Source of the DNA: CAIUGU01 sp040080215
GTDB lineage: Bacteria > Pseudomonadota > Gammaproteobacteria > Steroidobacterales > Steroidobacteraceae
Assembly (NCBI GenBank): GCA_040080215.1
Contig: JBEBIT010000009.1
Span: 1-64,000, forward strand
Direction: 5' to 3'
DNA length: 64,000 nt
Made by a program: the position numbers and the translations under genes. Under the pieces are notes generated by a model. That model did no database searches and had not been told where the DNA came from. It worked only from the letters and a program-made list of their open reading frames with translations. Positions 6,113 through 19,210 of this stretch are shown piece after piece (within the stretch, counting starts at the first letter, position 1; each line of letters starts with the position of its first letter).

Positions 6113-6874
6113 TCACACTTCATCGGCAAGGACGGCGAGCCCTCGCAATACGAGGTCAGGCACTTGCTGCAGAGGATCGGCCACGAGGTGCGCGATGCGC
6201 GGGGCCGCGCCACCGGTCATCACCAGCGCGGGGCGCTTGCCGCAGGACTGCTCGAGGGTGTGCATGGCACGATCGACGAGTGCAGCCAGAGCATGCGCGG
6301 CGCCCTGGTGAATCGCCCCACGTGTGTTGTCGGCAAACAGGACGTCACGCGTTTGTCCTGATTCCGCACGAACGGCGATCTCGCTGGTATTGCGCATCAA
6401 GCTCGAGACCATCAGATCGGGACCCGGGAGGATGAGGCCGCCAAGATGCTTGCCTGACTCCGTCACGCCATCGATGGTCATCGCGGTCCCTACGCTGACG
6501 ACGCATGCCGGACCCACGCCCATTGCATGGGCACCGATCATCGCCGCCCACCGGTCCACGCCGAGCTTGGCGGGTTCATCGTATGCGTTCTCGATGCCGC
6601 CTGCGCGCGCAGTGGACTGCGGAAACTCGGCCTTGATGTCCCAGCTCTTGAAGACCGCACGATCGATCAGTCCGGCAATCCGCTCGCCGCCCACGTTCGC
6701 GACCAGGACACGGGGTTGCCGACCCGCATGTCCCAGAACGTACGCACCGAATTCGTTGTCGCTCCAGTCGGCATAGCTCTGTGCATGCTGTGGGCCGAGC
6801 ACGCCGTCGCGGAGCACGGCCCACTTGAGCCGGGTATTGCCTACATCAATGAGCAAGGCAGATTGGGCCATCAT
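6113..6874 (-). CDS. coaX: Type III pantothenate kinase
   Basis: 253 residues. Catalyses the first step of coenzyme A synthesis, ATP-dependent phosphorylation of pantothenate. The ASKHA phosphate-binding motif is DVGNTRLKWA (Asp10), followed by GVDRWAAMIGAHAMG and the second phosphate motif SVGTAMTIDGV. GGLILPGPDLM is also typical of the family. The start ATG overlaps the birA stop (ATGA), so the two are translationally coupled. Length fits bacterial CoaX. Confidence 0.95.
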   Translation of the reverse strand: MMAQSALLIDVGNTRLKWAVLRDGVLGPQHAQSYADWSDNEFGAYVLGHAGRQPRVLVANVGGERIAGLIDRAVFKSWDIKAEFPQSTARAGGIENAYDEPAKLGVDRWAAMIGAHAMGVGPACVVSVGTAMTIDGVTESGKHLGGLILPGPDLMVSSLMRNTSEIAVRAESGQTRDVLFADNTRGAIHQGAAHALAALVDRAMHTLEQSCGKRPALVMTGGAAPRIAHLVADPLQQVPDLVLRGLAVLADEV

Positions 6875-7890
6875 CTTGCAGCCCGCAGGCTGACCTCTGC
6901 TGAAAAGAACTGGCGGCGTTCGCCGCGGACATCCACGAGCAGCGCGCCATCTTCGGCGACACCTTGGGCAGTCCCCATGATGGATTCATTGCCTGCCAGC
7001 ACTTTTACGGGCGCGTTCGCGAGTGCATCACGCCCTCGCCACTCCGCGACAAAGGCAGCGAACCCTTTGGTCGCGAACTCATCCAGCACGGCAAGCAGAT
7101 GCTCGATGACGGCCGCGACGAGCTGGTTCCGACTGGGCAACCGTCCCTGCAGGATCTCGCCTAGATCGGCAATCAGCGCGGCTTGCTGCTCGGCAAGCGC
7201 GAGGCGCACCGGCGCGGGCATGTGGACATTGAGGCCAATGCCGATCACCACGCGAGTGGGGCCACCTGATTCACCGGCCACCTCGATGAGAATGCCGGCG
7301 AGCTTCCGTCCCCGCCACACGAGGTCGTTCGGCCACTTGAGCCCGACCTCGCCTGCGCCAAACTGATCGAGCGCACGGAGGACTGCTACGCCGACGGCAA
7401 GCCCCAGCGCCGACAGCTGGGGAGGCGAGTCCGCGAACTTGAACGACAACGAGAAACAGATTCCGGATCCGAAGGGAGCGACCCAGGTACGACCGCGCCG
7501 ACCTTTCCCCAGCGTCTGGACTTCTGCGACGCAGACACGCGCATAGTCGACTTCCGGGGCTGCCTGGGCTGCAAGGAAATGATTCGTCGAGTCGACCTGC
7601 AGGAGGACGTCAAGCTGCTCCAGTCGTGATCGCAGCGCACGTGGCATCCCTTCGAGAATCGCGCTTGCCTCGTAGAGATCGACGGCTCTGGGCAGACGGT
7701 AGCCTTGCTTCGGCACCGCCTGCACTTCGATGCCCAGCAGCCGCAGCGTGCGGATCAGTTTCCAGACCGCGCTCCTCGAGACCTTGAGTTTCGCAGCCAG
7801 CTTTTCCCCGGAATGGAACTTGCCATCTGCCAGCATCGCGAGCAGGCGCTGTTGCCTCGCGGAGGATTGCTCGCTGGATTTAGTGACCAT
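6871..7890 (-). CDS. birA: Bifunctional biotin-[acetyl-CoA-carboxylase] ligase / biotin operon repressor
   Basis: 339 residues from the ATG at 7890; a GTG at 7902 would add four residues. An N-terminal winged helix (GEKLAAKLKVSRSAVWKLIRTLRLLG, about residues 25-50) is the DNA-binding part, so this is the repressor-type BirA. The ligase domain carries GKGRRGRTWVAPFGSGICFSL (biotinyl-AMP loop), KWPNDLVWRGRKLAGIL and GIGLNVHMP, and ends in a small SH3-like C-terminal domain. It attaches biotin to the AccB subunit of acetyl-CoA carboxylase. The plsY gene lies immediately upstream in the same direction. Confidence 0.95.
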   Translation of the reverse strand: MVTKSSEQSSARQQRLLAMLADGKFHSGEKLAAKLKVSRSAVWKLIRTLRLLGIEVQAVPKQGYRLPRAVDLYEASAILEGMPRALRSRLEQLDVLLQVDSTNHFLAAQAAPEVDYARVCVAEVQTLGKGRRGRTWVAPFGSGICFSLSFKFADSPPQLSALGLAVGVAVLRALDQFGAGEVGLKWPNDLVWRGRKLAGILIEVAGESGGPTRVVIGIGLNVHMPAPVRLALAEQQAALIADLGEILQGRLPSRNQLVAAVIEHLLAVLDEFATKGFAAFVAEWRGRDALANAPVKVLAGNESIMGTAQGVAEDGALLVDVRGERRQFFSAEVSLRAAR

Positions 7891-7902
7891 CTGCGCTCTC
7901 AC

Positions 7903-8547
7903 TCACCGTGGGCGGAGAAGCCAAAGGGATCGGGCCCGTGATTCCGAGCCCGCCCACATGCGCTTGATGTTGCTTCGATGGGTATAGGCCACGAAGACCG
8001 TCATGCTGAGCGCGAGCGCCATCACGGGCGTCGCCGCGAACGCCTGGGTGATAGCGAGGAACACCGGAAACGCGCAAGCGGCGAGCATCGTCCCGAGGCC
8101 CACGTAGCCCGATAGCAGGACCGTCACCAGCCACACACCGAGCACCGGGGCGAGCGCAAGAGGTGCGATTCCAGCGAGCACGCCGACGAGCGTTGCCGCG
8201 CCCTTGCCACCGCGAAACTCGTGCCACAGCGGATAGACGTGTCCCAGCACGACAGAGATCGCGCAGGTGACTGCCAGCCAGTCGCGACTGACGAGGGGAT
8301 CTGCCGGTATTCCTGGAAGGCTGAGAGCGGGAACGACGGTAACGGCGATGAAGCCCTTGCCCACATCGATCAGCATAACCCATGCAGCGAACCAAGGCCC
8401 CTGCGTGCGCAATGCGTTGGTCCCGCCGGCATTGCCGCTGCCCTGGGTGCGAATATCGACGCCGCCCCGGAGCCGACCGACCAGCAGGCTGCCGATGACG
8501 GAACCAAGCAGGTAGGCGAGCAGATTCTTGAATCCCAGTTCCAGCAC
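7903..8547 (-). CDS. plsY: Glycerol-3-phosphate acyltransferase PlsY
   Basis: 214 residues with several membrane helices. Transfers the acyl group from acyl phosphate to glycerol-3-phosphate in the inner membrane, the first step of phospholipid synthesis. Family motifs are present: GSVIGSLLVGRL, GSGNAGGTNALR, FRGGKGAATLVGVLAG and AYTHRSNIKR. Start is GTG with GGGAG five bases upstream. It directly precedes birA. The C-terminal tail after the last motif is slightly longer than usual. Confidence 0.95.
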   Translation of the reverse strand: MLELGFKNLLAYLLGSVIGSLLVGRLRGGVDIRTQGSGNAGGTNALRTQGPWFAAWVMLIDVGKGFIAVTVVPALSLPGIPADPLVSRDWLAVTCAISVVLGHVYPLWHEFRGGKGAATLVGVLAGIAPLALAPVLGVWLVTVLLSGYVGLGTMLAACAFPVFLAITQAFAATPVMALALSMTVFVAYTHRSNIKRMWAGSESRARSLWLLRPR

Positions 8548-8595
8548 AGGTGCTCCCGGTAGGAGGCTGGATTCTAGCAGTCCATCGGGACCCTC

Positions 8596-8639
8596 AAAAA
8601 AAACATACCCGGCTCGCCTCGTCGAGGCGGCCGGGTACG
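8596..8639 (-). terminator. Rho-independent terminator
   Basis: On the minus strand a long GC-rich stem (TACCCGGC.CGCCTC / GAGGCG.GCCGGGTA) is followed by a run of eight T. It lies about 40 bases after the stop of the DUF6152 gene at 8681-9079 and before plsY, so it closes the DUF6152 transcript. Confidence 0.9.
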
Positions 8640-8680
8640 TCCATCACCCCAAGCCGTGCGGCCGGGAGATCTCGATCAGA

Positions 8681-9079
8681 TCACTCGAAGTCGCCGCCCC
8701 ATTCCCAGCCGTCGGCCGGACGGGCGATGTGGACCAGGCGGATGCGGTGGTCAGCCGGGTTGCGGCCAGGCTGGCCCTGCACGACAACCTTGTCGCCAGG
8801 CTTCAGCGTGTCCTTGCTGACGTTACCGTCACGGGCAAGGGCCGCACCGCCGCCCCACTCGACAGCCCAACGCTGCATCGTGCCGTCCTTGTCCGGAGCC
8901 ATCACGTGAATGAACGCGTGCGGGTTGCGGAACAGGAACTGCACCACTTCACCTTCGATCTGCGTCTTCTGATCGACGAAGTACGTCGCCGGGAACGAGT
9001 GGTGCGCATAGGCCGGAACACCGACGGCAACCACGCTCGCCGCAATTGCGGTCAGCAAACCAATTCTCATGCCTTTCAT
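8681..9079 (-). CDS. DUF6152 family secreted protein
   Basis: 132 residues. The start chosen (MKGMRIGLL) has GAGGAG seven bases upstream; earlier in-frame starts reach into or before this ribosome site. A signal peptide ends at VPAYA, and the mature protein begins HHSFPATYFVDQKTQIEGEV, the AHHSF start typical of DUF6152. The rest is a small OB-like beta fold (VVQFLFRNPHAFIHVMAPDKDG ... PGDKVVVQGQPGRN). Periplasmic, function unknown. A second member lies at 46671-47150. It is a single-gene unit with its own terminator. Confidence 0.85.
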   Translation of the reverse strand: MKGMRIGLLTAIAASVVAVGVPAYAHHSFPATYFVDQKTQIEGEVVQFLFRNPHAFIHVMAPDKDGTMQRWAVEWGGGAALARDGNVSKDTLKPGDKVVVQGQPGRNPADHRIRLVHIARPADGWEWGGDFE

Positions 9080-9381
9080 AACCATACTCCTCGATATACC
9101 CTCTGATTTCTCGAACAGTCCATGCCACCCCAGCACGCTCCTGATGTCACGCTACGCTGGCAGTGCTGTATTGCCATACGTAATTCACACAGTAGAGACG
9201 GAACCCTCCTTAAATCGCCCTTTTGAGGCGCTGCGTCGTCTCCAGTCGCACCCAGTGTCGTCCACCGGCGCTTAACAATTCCTGAATCGGGGGAAGGCCC
9301 ATGAGAAGCGCCTCACACCTCTTCGAATCTTTAGATTGGGTGCAACGCTTCGGGTTCAACCCCCGACGGCGGCAGCGTGCC
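9080..9381. other. Intergenic stretch between DUF6152 gene and ctlX
   Basis: About 300 bases with no supportable gene. It holds the 5' leader of the DUF6152 gene (GAGGAG ribosome site at about 9086-9091 on the minus strand) and the region after ctlX. No clear promoter boxes, terminator or structured RNA were recognised. Confidence 0.5.
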
Positions 9382-10338
9382 TCAAGCCTGCCTCAGGGGC
9401 AACTGGATTTCGGCGATCATGCACCGCGCGCTGCCGCCGCCCAAGCGCTCGATCGTGGGAAGTGGCGCCACCGCAAACGTAATCCCCAATCCTGCGAATG
9501 CCTGCTTCTGCGCGTCGTGGAGAGACGCAAAGGCGGCCGCTGACAACGCAGCAATGCGTTCCTGGCCTGCCCCCTGCAACTCAAGCAGGTTGCCGGCAAA
9601 GCGCTCCATTTGCGCTCTGGTGAGTTCGATTACTTCGTGGCCGGTGGACTGAAGCTTGTCCAGCACCCGGCGCCTGTCCGGCTGGACGATCGCCTCCGTG
9701 CACACTGCCGCGAAGCGCTCGCCCACGCTCAACATGACATTGGTGTGGTAGATCGGGAAGCCGTTCGCATCGACGGCCGAGAACGGGAAGGCTTCATAGT
9801 CGAGCTTCAGCGCGAACTCGGCGAGCATGTCGGCATCAGTGCGTGGAGAGAGGCACGCATAGGCCACGCGGTGCCGCCGGTCGAGGACGAGGCTGCCCGT
9901 GCCTTCGAGAAACCGGCCTTGTTGCTCGCCGTGGGTCAGGTCAATCACCCGGTCCAGACGGAAGCCGTGCTCTCTGCTCAAGGCCTCGAGAATGTCCGGA
10001 CGACGTTCAAGACGCCTGTTCGGCGCAAGCATGGGGTACAAAACCGCGGTGCCGTCCGCATGGAAGCTGACCCAGTTGTTCGGGAACAGCGCGTCTGGCG
10101 TGACGGGTTCAGTCAGGTCATCAAACACGAAGACGCGGACGCCCTTCGCCCGCAAGGCACGGACCAATCCGTCGAATTCCGCAACTGCGGCGACTTGTGG
10201 ATCGAGGGATTCAGCGCCTGCCTCCAGATTCTGGAAGCGATTGGAAGCGGCTGTTTCTGCATTTGCCGAGAAGTTCGCCGGCCGGATCATGAGGACATGA
10301 TGGGCCACCTGCTCGTCGCTGGCTTGGGCGTCACTCAT
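9382..10338 (-). CDS. ctlX: Citrulline utilisation hydrolase CtlX-type (arginine deiminase-related amidinotransferase fold)
   Basis: 318 residues. The start ATG (MSDAQASDEQ) has GGAGG eight bases upstream; an upstream GTG adds only three residues. Diagnostic stretches are HHVLMIRPANFSANAETAASNRFQ, LFPNNWVSFHADGTAVLYPM, GRFLEGTGSLVLDRRHRVAYACLSPRTD, PIYHTNVMLSVG and the C-terminal GGGSARCMIAEI with the catalytic Cys. These fit the COG4874/CtlX group, which hydrolyses citrulline or similar guanidino/ureido substrates. No other arginine catabolism gene is adjacent, so the in vivo substrate is uncertain. Confidence 0.85.
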   Translation of the reverse strand: MSDAQASDEQVAHHVLMIRPANFSANAETAASNRFQNLEAGAESLDPQVAAVAEFDGLVRALRAKGVRVFVFDDLTEPVTPDALFPNNWVSFHADGTAVLYPMLAPNRRLERRPDILEALSREHGFRLDRVIDLTHGEQQGRFLEGTGSLVLDRRHRVAYACLSPRTDADMLAEFALKLDYEAFPFSAVDANGFPIYHTNVMLSVGERFAAVCTEAIVQPDRRRVLDKLQSTGHEVIELTRAQMERFAGNLLELQGAGQERIAALSAAAFASLHDAQKQAFAGLGITFAVAPLPTIERLGGGSARCMIAEIQLPLRQA

Positions 10339-10405
10339 ATACAACACCTCCGGATGAAGTGTCGGTCACGGTGCGGCGGCAAGACACGGCAACCGAGGAG
10401 TGACG

Positions 10406-11251
10406 CTAGCCGGTAGACACCGCGGCCACGACAACGATGCGCTCGCGGGAGGAAACGACCACACCGCCCGGGCGCTCGATCGTCACGGCAAACAATTTCG
10501 GGGTCCTGACGGGCAGCTTCGCGAGGATGGGGACCACCACCTCACCGCCTCCGGAAGGAATATTGAACACCCCGCCATCCACCGGATAGCGATCGTCGCG
10601 GGTCTCGTCGAAGATCCACAACTGGTACTGGAGCGTGCCGGGATCATTGGCCGGCAAGCCGGTAAACCGCATGTAGCCTGTCTGGGTGGCAGGATCCCAA
10701 ACGACATCGCCCTTCACCGCCGTGCCGGCGGGATCCTCAGTTGAAGACCACTCCTTCAACAGCGGCTTGGAGGAAGCAAGTAGCTTCTGCCGTTCGTCGG
10801 CCAGTGTTCGGTAATCCTGCGACGCCTGCGACAGCAGGTCGACCTGCGGCGATTGCTGGTAATCGAGCCGCGGAATCCACGCCGCAATCGCCAAGACGAT
10901 CGACGCTGCAGCGGCAAACCACGCGAACCCGGAAGACTTTGACGCAGAGGACTTGCCTTCCCGCGGCCGCGCCACGGCTGCGGAAAGTTGGCTGACATTC
11001 GAAGTGCCCGCGCTGAATTCCGCCGCCGCCGCATTCAGCCGGCGCCGGACTGATTCCGGCATGGGTTCTTCCTTCCAGTCCCCCGCCAGCAACAGCGCCG
11101 CGGCCGTCACTTCGAGGGCCTGTGGATCCGCCTCCGGATACGCAACAAGCAGCTCATTCAGTTCGTGTTGGTCGGCCTCTGACAGGCCTTCAATGGCCTG
11201 CTGAACCAGCAAGTCCGCCAGCCGTTCGTTATCAAGGAAATGACCGCTCAT
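10406..11251 (-). CDS. Anti-sigma factor (RskA-type)
   Basis: 281 residues. A cytoplasmic N-terminal part (residues 1-105, LSEADQHELNELLVAYPEAD) lacks the HxxxCxxC zinc motif of ZAS anti-sigma factors. One transmembrane helix follows (GFAWFAAAASIVLAIAAWI, about 108-126), then a periplasmic RskA C-terminal domain (YMRFTGLPANDPGTLQYQLWIFD ... KLFAVTIERPGG). Its start overlaps the end of the ECF sigma gene by four bases. It should hold that sigma factor inactive at the membrane until a signal triggers its release. The signal is unknown. Confidence 0.9.
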   Translation of the reverse strand: MSGHFLDNERLADLLVQQAIEGLSEADQHELNELLVAYPEADPQALEVTAAALLLAGDWKEEPMPESVRRRLNAAAAEFSAGTSNVSQLSAAVARPREGKSSASKSSGFAWFAAAASIVLAIAAWIPRLDYQQSPQVDLLSQASQDYRTLADERQKLLASSKPLLKEWSSTEDPAGTAVKGDVVWDPATQTGYMRFTGLPANDPGTLQYQLWIFDETRDDRYPVDGGVFNIPSGGGEVVVPILAKLPVRTPKLFAVTIERPGGVVVSSRERIVVVAAVSTG

Positions 11252-11808
11252 GGGGCCACCTCCCCGGCGGATGAGCCGCTTTCGATACCCATCAGGGCAC
11301 GGACCTGGATGAGGCCACGCCGCATCTGCGTCTTCACCGTACCCAAGGGCATCTGCAACGCATCTGCGATTTCCTGATGACTCATCCCGTTCAGGACACC
11401 GAGTTCAATGACCTTCTGCTGGTCGGGCTTCAGCTGCGCCACGGCCTGGGCCGCATTGACGGCCTCGGCGCAAACCTCTGCCCGATCCCCCGAATCGGCC
11501 CAGCCGATGCGCTCAAGCACGTCCTCGGACTCCATCATGGGAATCTGCTGTGCCCGACGGAGGCGGTCAATCAACCGCCGCCGGGCGATGGTCGAAATGA
11601 ACACCTTTTCAGAACCCTGCGCAGGATCGAAACGCCCGGCGCTGCGCCAGACATCCGTGAAGATCTCCTGCACCGCGTCCTCGGCGTCTGCACGTGTCCT
11701 GGTGAACCGCCTGGCGATGGTCCAGACAAGTCCCCCAAATTCGTCCATGCATGCACGAACCGCCTGCGGATCGCCGCGCGCGATTCGGGCCAGCACCGAA
11801 TCCGTCAT
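11248..11808 (-). CDS. ECF-type RNA polymerase sigma-70 factor
   Basis: 186 residues. The sigma-2 region runs from about 10 to 85 (LVWTIARRFTRTRADAEDAVQEIFTDVWR), with the DNA-melting helix in STIARRRLIDRLRR. Sigma-4 is at about 115-175 (LKPDQQKVIELGVLNGMSHQEIADALQMPLGTVKTQMRRGL). It resembles the SigK-type ECF group paired with RskA-like anti-sigma factors, which is the neighbour here. No target promoter motif could be identified with confidence. Confidence 0.93.
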   Translation of the reverse strand: MTDSVLARIARGDPQAVRACMDEFGGLVWTIARRFTRTRADAEDAVQEIFTDVWRSAGRFDPAQGSEKVFISTIARRRLIDRLRRAQQIPMMESEDVLERIGWADSGDRAEVCAEAVNAAQAVAQLKPDQQKVIELGVLNGMSHQEIADALQMPLGTVKTQMRRGLIQVRALMGIESGSSAGEVAP

Positions 11809-11940
11809 GTGCGTGCCTGCAGTAGGTTTTTCGTGAGGGTCATTGTTTCGGATTCAGTCCGCCGCATCGGGAGGTTCTATCCGGGCAGGATAACAAAGCA
11901 GACCGGGATTCTGGCTGCGATCTGAAACTGAGGTGCAACA

Positions 11941-11978
11941 AAGACAAAACCCCCGTTGGATTTCTCCAACGGGGGTTC
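11941..11978 (-). terminator. rRNA operon terminator
   Basis: AACCCCCGTTGGA-GAAA-TCCAACGGGGGTT, a perfect 13-bp stem with a GAAA tetraloop, followed by TTGTCTTTG on the minus strand. It lies about 10 bases beyond the 3' end of 5S rRNA. Confidence 0.93.
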
Positions 11979-11987
11979 TGATTTAAG

Positions 11988-12106
11988 AGCCTGGCAGTGA
12001 CCTACTCTTGCATGGACTAAGTCCAAACTACCATCGGCGCAGAGCGTTTTCACTTCCGAGTTCGAAAAGGGATCGGGTGGTTCCCACTCGCTATTGCCGC
12101 CAGGCA
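11988..12106 (-). rRNA. 5S ribosomal RNA
   Basis: On the minus strand it begins TGCCTGGCGGCAATAGCG and ends GTCACTGCCAGGCTC, with the complementary ends of 5S (TGCCTGGC/GCCAGGC) and the conserved core CCCGATCCCTTTTCGAACTC and GCCGATGGTAGT. Ends are set to within a few bases. Confidence 0.95.
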
Positions 12107-12270
12107 AACTGGCTAAGCGTGCGGCCACAAGGACCGCAACGGCATTAATTCGGAGTTGTTTTGACGAAGGGTGCGTAGAAGCACCATGTCACATTCATGA
12201 GTTATCGCTTATCAACAGCAACACACAGCACTGACAGGCTTAAAGCCTTCAAGCGCATTGGGTGTTATAT

Positions 12271-15173
<2,903 letters not shown>

Positions 15174-15422
15174 ATATAACCCCAATGAGCCTGGTGTTAT
15201 ATGTTGCTGTTTCCCACGAATGCGACATGATTCAAGTCAAAAATTAAATATCGCTTGAATCTCAGCGTCAAAACAACTTCCGAATTTTTAAAGAACACCG
15301 TATGACACCCCAGAGGAGCGCCACTTACGCGAAGCCACAAATGCACCGCACGCGATGCATTTGTGGACTCGCCCCGCTGTGAACCTGTGTAACAAGCCAG
15401 GCAGGCCGCGAAGACCTCAATA

Positions 15423-15498
15423 TGGTGGAGCCAGTCGGAATCGAACCGACGACCTCCTGCTTGCAAAGCAGGCGCTCTACCAATTGAGCTATGGCCCC
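15423..15498 (-). tRNA. tRNA-Ala (UGC)
   Basis: 76 nt with encoded CCA. The acceptor begins GGGGCC, the D arm has GCTCAATTGGTAGAGC, the anticodon loop TTTGCAA gives TGC, and the T arm has GGTTCGATTCC. It lies in the 16S-23S spacer after tRNA-Ile, the usual order. Confidence 0.98.
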
Positions 15499-15518
15499 TG
15501 ACATCCCGCGGTCGGGAC

Positions 15519-15595
15519 TGGTGGGTCTGGGAGGATTTGAACCTCCGACCTCACCCTTATCAGGGGTGCGCTCTGACCAACTGAGCTACAGACCC
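15519..15595 (-). tRNA. tRNA-Ile (GAU)
   Basis: 77 nt with encoded CCA. The acceptor is GGGTCTG/CAGACCC, the anticodon loop CTGATAA gives GAT, and the T arm has GGTTCAAATCC. It is the first tRNA of the 16S-23S spacer. Confidence 0.98.
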
Positions 15596-15695
15596 GGGAT
15601 CTGTGAAGCCTGACCGGGCCAGTCTCGCGGGAATACTAGAAACAGGTAACTTGAGTGGGAACTCGCGACGGCCTAAGCCAACGTAGAGTCTACTT

Positions 15696-17236
<1,541 letters not shown>

Positions 17237-17358
17237 TGCTTTTAAGACATTGAAGTGACGGAGAGCGATCCAATACCCATTACTGGCTATTGGTTACTCA
17301 CCGTCGAATGCGTTAGCAGTCGACTGACGCGAGTCCCCACACAAATTACCTGTTTCGA

Positions 17359-17371
17359 TTGTTAAAGAGCG
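17359..17371 (-). promoter_or_regulatory. boxA antitermination site of the rRNA leader
   Basis: GCTCTTTAACAAT on the minus strand matches the bacterial rrn boxA (TGCTCTTTAACA), bound by NusB/NusE to prevent Rho termination in rRNA operons. It lies about 125 bases upstream of 16S. Confidence 0.85.
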
Positions 17372-17422
17372 TCCTGCGCGTTCATCGCAGGTTCTGCGTT
17401 TTTCGCCGCAGGCAGACGGAGA

Positions 17423-17450
17423 AGTATATCCGTCTTTTGGTGTCCGTCAA
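17423..17450 (-). promoter_or_regulatory. rrn promoter P2 (sigma-70 type)
   Basis: TTGACG, 16-base spacer, TATACT on the minus strand, followed by a short GC-containing discriminator. Placed 190 bases upstream of the 16S 5' end and upstream of boxA, as expected for an rRNA promoter. Confidence 0.75.
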
Positions 17451-17531
17451 CACCGTTGAAGGTGTTTTCGAACCATTTCCGGGAGGCGTTTTCGTCGGCC
17501 TTGTTTGCCCGACACCCCCAAGAGGCCGCGC

Positions 17532-17559
17532 AGTTTACTCACGGTTCTCCGGGTGTCAA
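17532..17559 (-). promoter_or_regulatory. rrn promoter P1 (sigma-70 type)
   Basis: TTGACA, 16-base spacer, TAAACT on the minus strand, about 110 bases upstream of P2. The tandem arrangement mirrors rrn P1/P2 of enterobacteria. It could also be only a minor promoter. Confidence 0.6.
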
Positions 17560-17699
17560 CACCCTTCGAAACACCACTGGATCAGACTCCCGATACCACT
17601 CACCGCAGGCACGGACTGCACTGCAGAATTCCGCAGAAATCGCGCTTTTCAAGCTCGTTCTGCACGATTGCCGCAAGCCCCGGGAAGGGCTCGCAGCGC

Positions 17700-18908
17700 T
17701 CAACCCTGATGCGGCGTAATCGTCACTTGCGCGAAATCACGCTTCCCGGACTGCAGGACGTAGGTCTTCCCCACCGCGACACGGGCATCGCGCTCCATGA
17801 TCTTGACGCCATCAACCCGGACGGCGCCCTGCTCAAGCAATCGATAGGCGGCTGATGAACTCGCGGCGAGGCCGGAATCCTTGAGCACCAGGGCCAGGCG
17901 GACATCCTCCCCCTCCGCACTGATCGAGATCTTCCGGATGTCGTTCGGCACCAGGCCCTTCTGGAACCGAGCGACAAAGTTGTCGAGCGCGCGTTTCGCT
18001 GCATCTGCAGAGTGGAAGCGCGTGATGATTTCAGCGGCCAGCTCGAACTTCACGTCGCGCGGATTGCGCCCTTCGAGGACTGCCCGCCGCAACGACTCGA
18101 GCTCGGCATTGGACTTGAATGACAGCAGCTCGAAGTAACGCCACATCAATTCATCCGAGATCGACATCAGCTTGCCGAACATGTCGTCCGCCGCTTCCGC
18201 GATGCCGATGTAGTTGCCCAGGGACTTCGACATCTTGTTCACGCCGTCGAGGCCTTCGAGGAGCGGCATGGTGATGACGACCTGGGGCTCCTGGCCCTCC
18301 GCTTCCTGCAATTGCCGTCCCATCAACAGATTGAACTTCTGGTCCGTGCCGCCCAATTCAACATCGGCTTGAAGCGCCACGGAATCGTAGCCCTGGACCA
18401 GCGGATAGAGGAATTCGTGGATCGCGATGGGCTGGCCACCCTTGTAACGACGACTGAAGTCATCACGCTCGAGCATCCGCGCGACTGTCTGGCGGCCAGC
18501 GAGCTTGATCAGCCCTGCAGCCGACATCGGGCCCATCCAGCGCGAATTGAATTCGATTCTGGTCCTGGCCGGATCGAGGATCTTGAAGATCTGCTGCTGG
18601 TAGGTCGCCGCATTGGCCGCAACTTCATCGGGGGTCAAGGGCGGGCGGGTTGCATTCCGACCGGTCGGATCACCGATCAGACCCGTGAAGTCGCCGATCA
18701 GGAAAATCACTTCATGCCCGAAATCCTGGAAGCGGCGCATCTTGTTGATGAGCACCGTATGACCGAGATGCAAGTCAGGCGCCGTCGGATCGAACCCAGC
18801 CTTGATCTTCAGCGGCCGGCCCTTGCGAAGCTTCCGCAGCAGCTCCGACTCGACGAGGATCTCGGCCGCGCCGCGCCTCAACTCCTGCAACTGCTCTTCG
18901 GGCGACAC
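17700..18908 (-). CDS. tyrS: Tyrosyl-tRNA synthetase
   Basis: 402 residues. Charges tRNA-Tyr. Class I signature sequences are present: PTAPDLHLGHTVLI (HIGH motif) and NKMSKSLGN (KMSKS loop). GDFTGLIGDPTGRN and VELGGTDQKFNLLMGR bind substrate, and the C-terminal S4 RNA-binding domain spans about 340-402 (AYRLLEQGAVRVDGVKI). It belongs to the longer TyrZ-like branch common in gammaproteobacteria. Start is GTG with GGAG eight bases upstream. The rRNA operon follows in the same direction. Confidence 0.97.
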   Translation of the reverse strand: MSPEEQLQELRRGAAEILVESELLRKLRKGRPLKIKAGFDPTAPDLHLGHTVLINKMRRFQDFGHEVIFLIGDFTGLIGDPTGRNATRPPLTPDEVAANAATYQQQIFKILDPARTRIEFNSRWMGPMSAAGLIKLAGRQTVARMLERDDFSRRYKGGQPIAIHEFLYPLVQGYDSVALQADVELGGTDQKFNLLMGRQLQEAEGQEPQVVITMPLLEGLDGVNKMSKSLGNYIGIAEAADDMFGKLMSISDELMWRYFELLSFKSNAELESLRRAVLEGRNPRDVKFELAAEIITRFHSADAAKRALDNFVARFQKGLVPNDIRKISISAEGEDVRLALVLKDSGLAASSSAAYRLLEQGAVRVDGVKIMERDARVAVGKTYVLQSGKRDFAQVTITPHQG

Positions 18909-19210
18909 TACTTATGCTCCAGCGGACTGGTTTCGTCCTGATCGGAAAGTTCAAGGCTTTCGTGCCGAACTGGCCGAAGAATGCAGCCAAGGCACGCCTT
19001 TGCCCCGGCGATCTGGCCGTGGGGGGACGCAAATTTAGGGGGTCGGGTCGTTTCGCGCAACCCGGGGCTCGCGGCAGATGGCGATGGCCGGTCGCGGCAC
19101 CAACTGTGAAGTACGCGCGGTCCTGGGACCCATTGGGGCGCACCTCCGGGTTGACGCACCCGGGATCAGCAACTAACTTACCTGCTGCTTCGTGTACGAA
19201 TGAGCATCCG
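18909..19210. other. Divergent intergenic region between tyrS and the M23 peptidase gene
   Basis: About 300 bases without a supportable gene. An open frame runs through it toward the peptidase but starts in the tyrS leader and lacks a coding look. It contains the peptidase promoter at 19151-19179 and a small palindrome, CCGGGT-TGACGC-ACCCGG. Confidence 0.6.
19151..19179 (+). promoter_or_regulatory. Putative sigma-70 promoter for the M23 peptidase gene
   Basis: TTGACG, 17-base spacer, TAACTT. The predicted transcript start would be near 19186, about 25 bases before the chosen GTG start, which supports that start. The -35 box lies inside a small palindrome. Confidence 0.5.

Larger units (their letters stand above)
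17237..17699 (-). other. rRNA leader and promoter region
   Basis: 463 bases between tyrS and 16S with no coding gene. It contains two tandem promoter-like pairs and a boxA, listed separately. The region just after the tyrS stop shows no strong terminator hairpin, so some tyrS read-through into the rRNA operon is possible. Confidence 0.7.
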
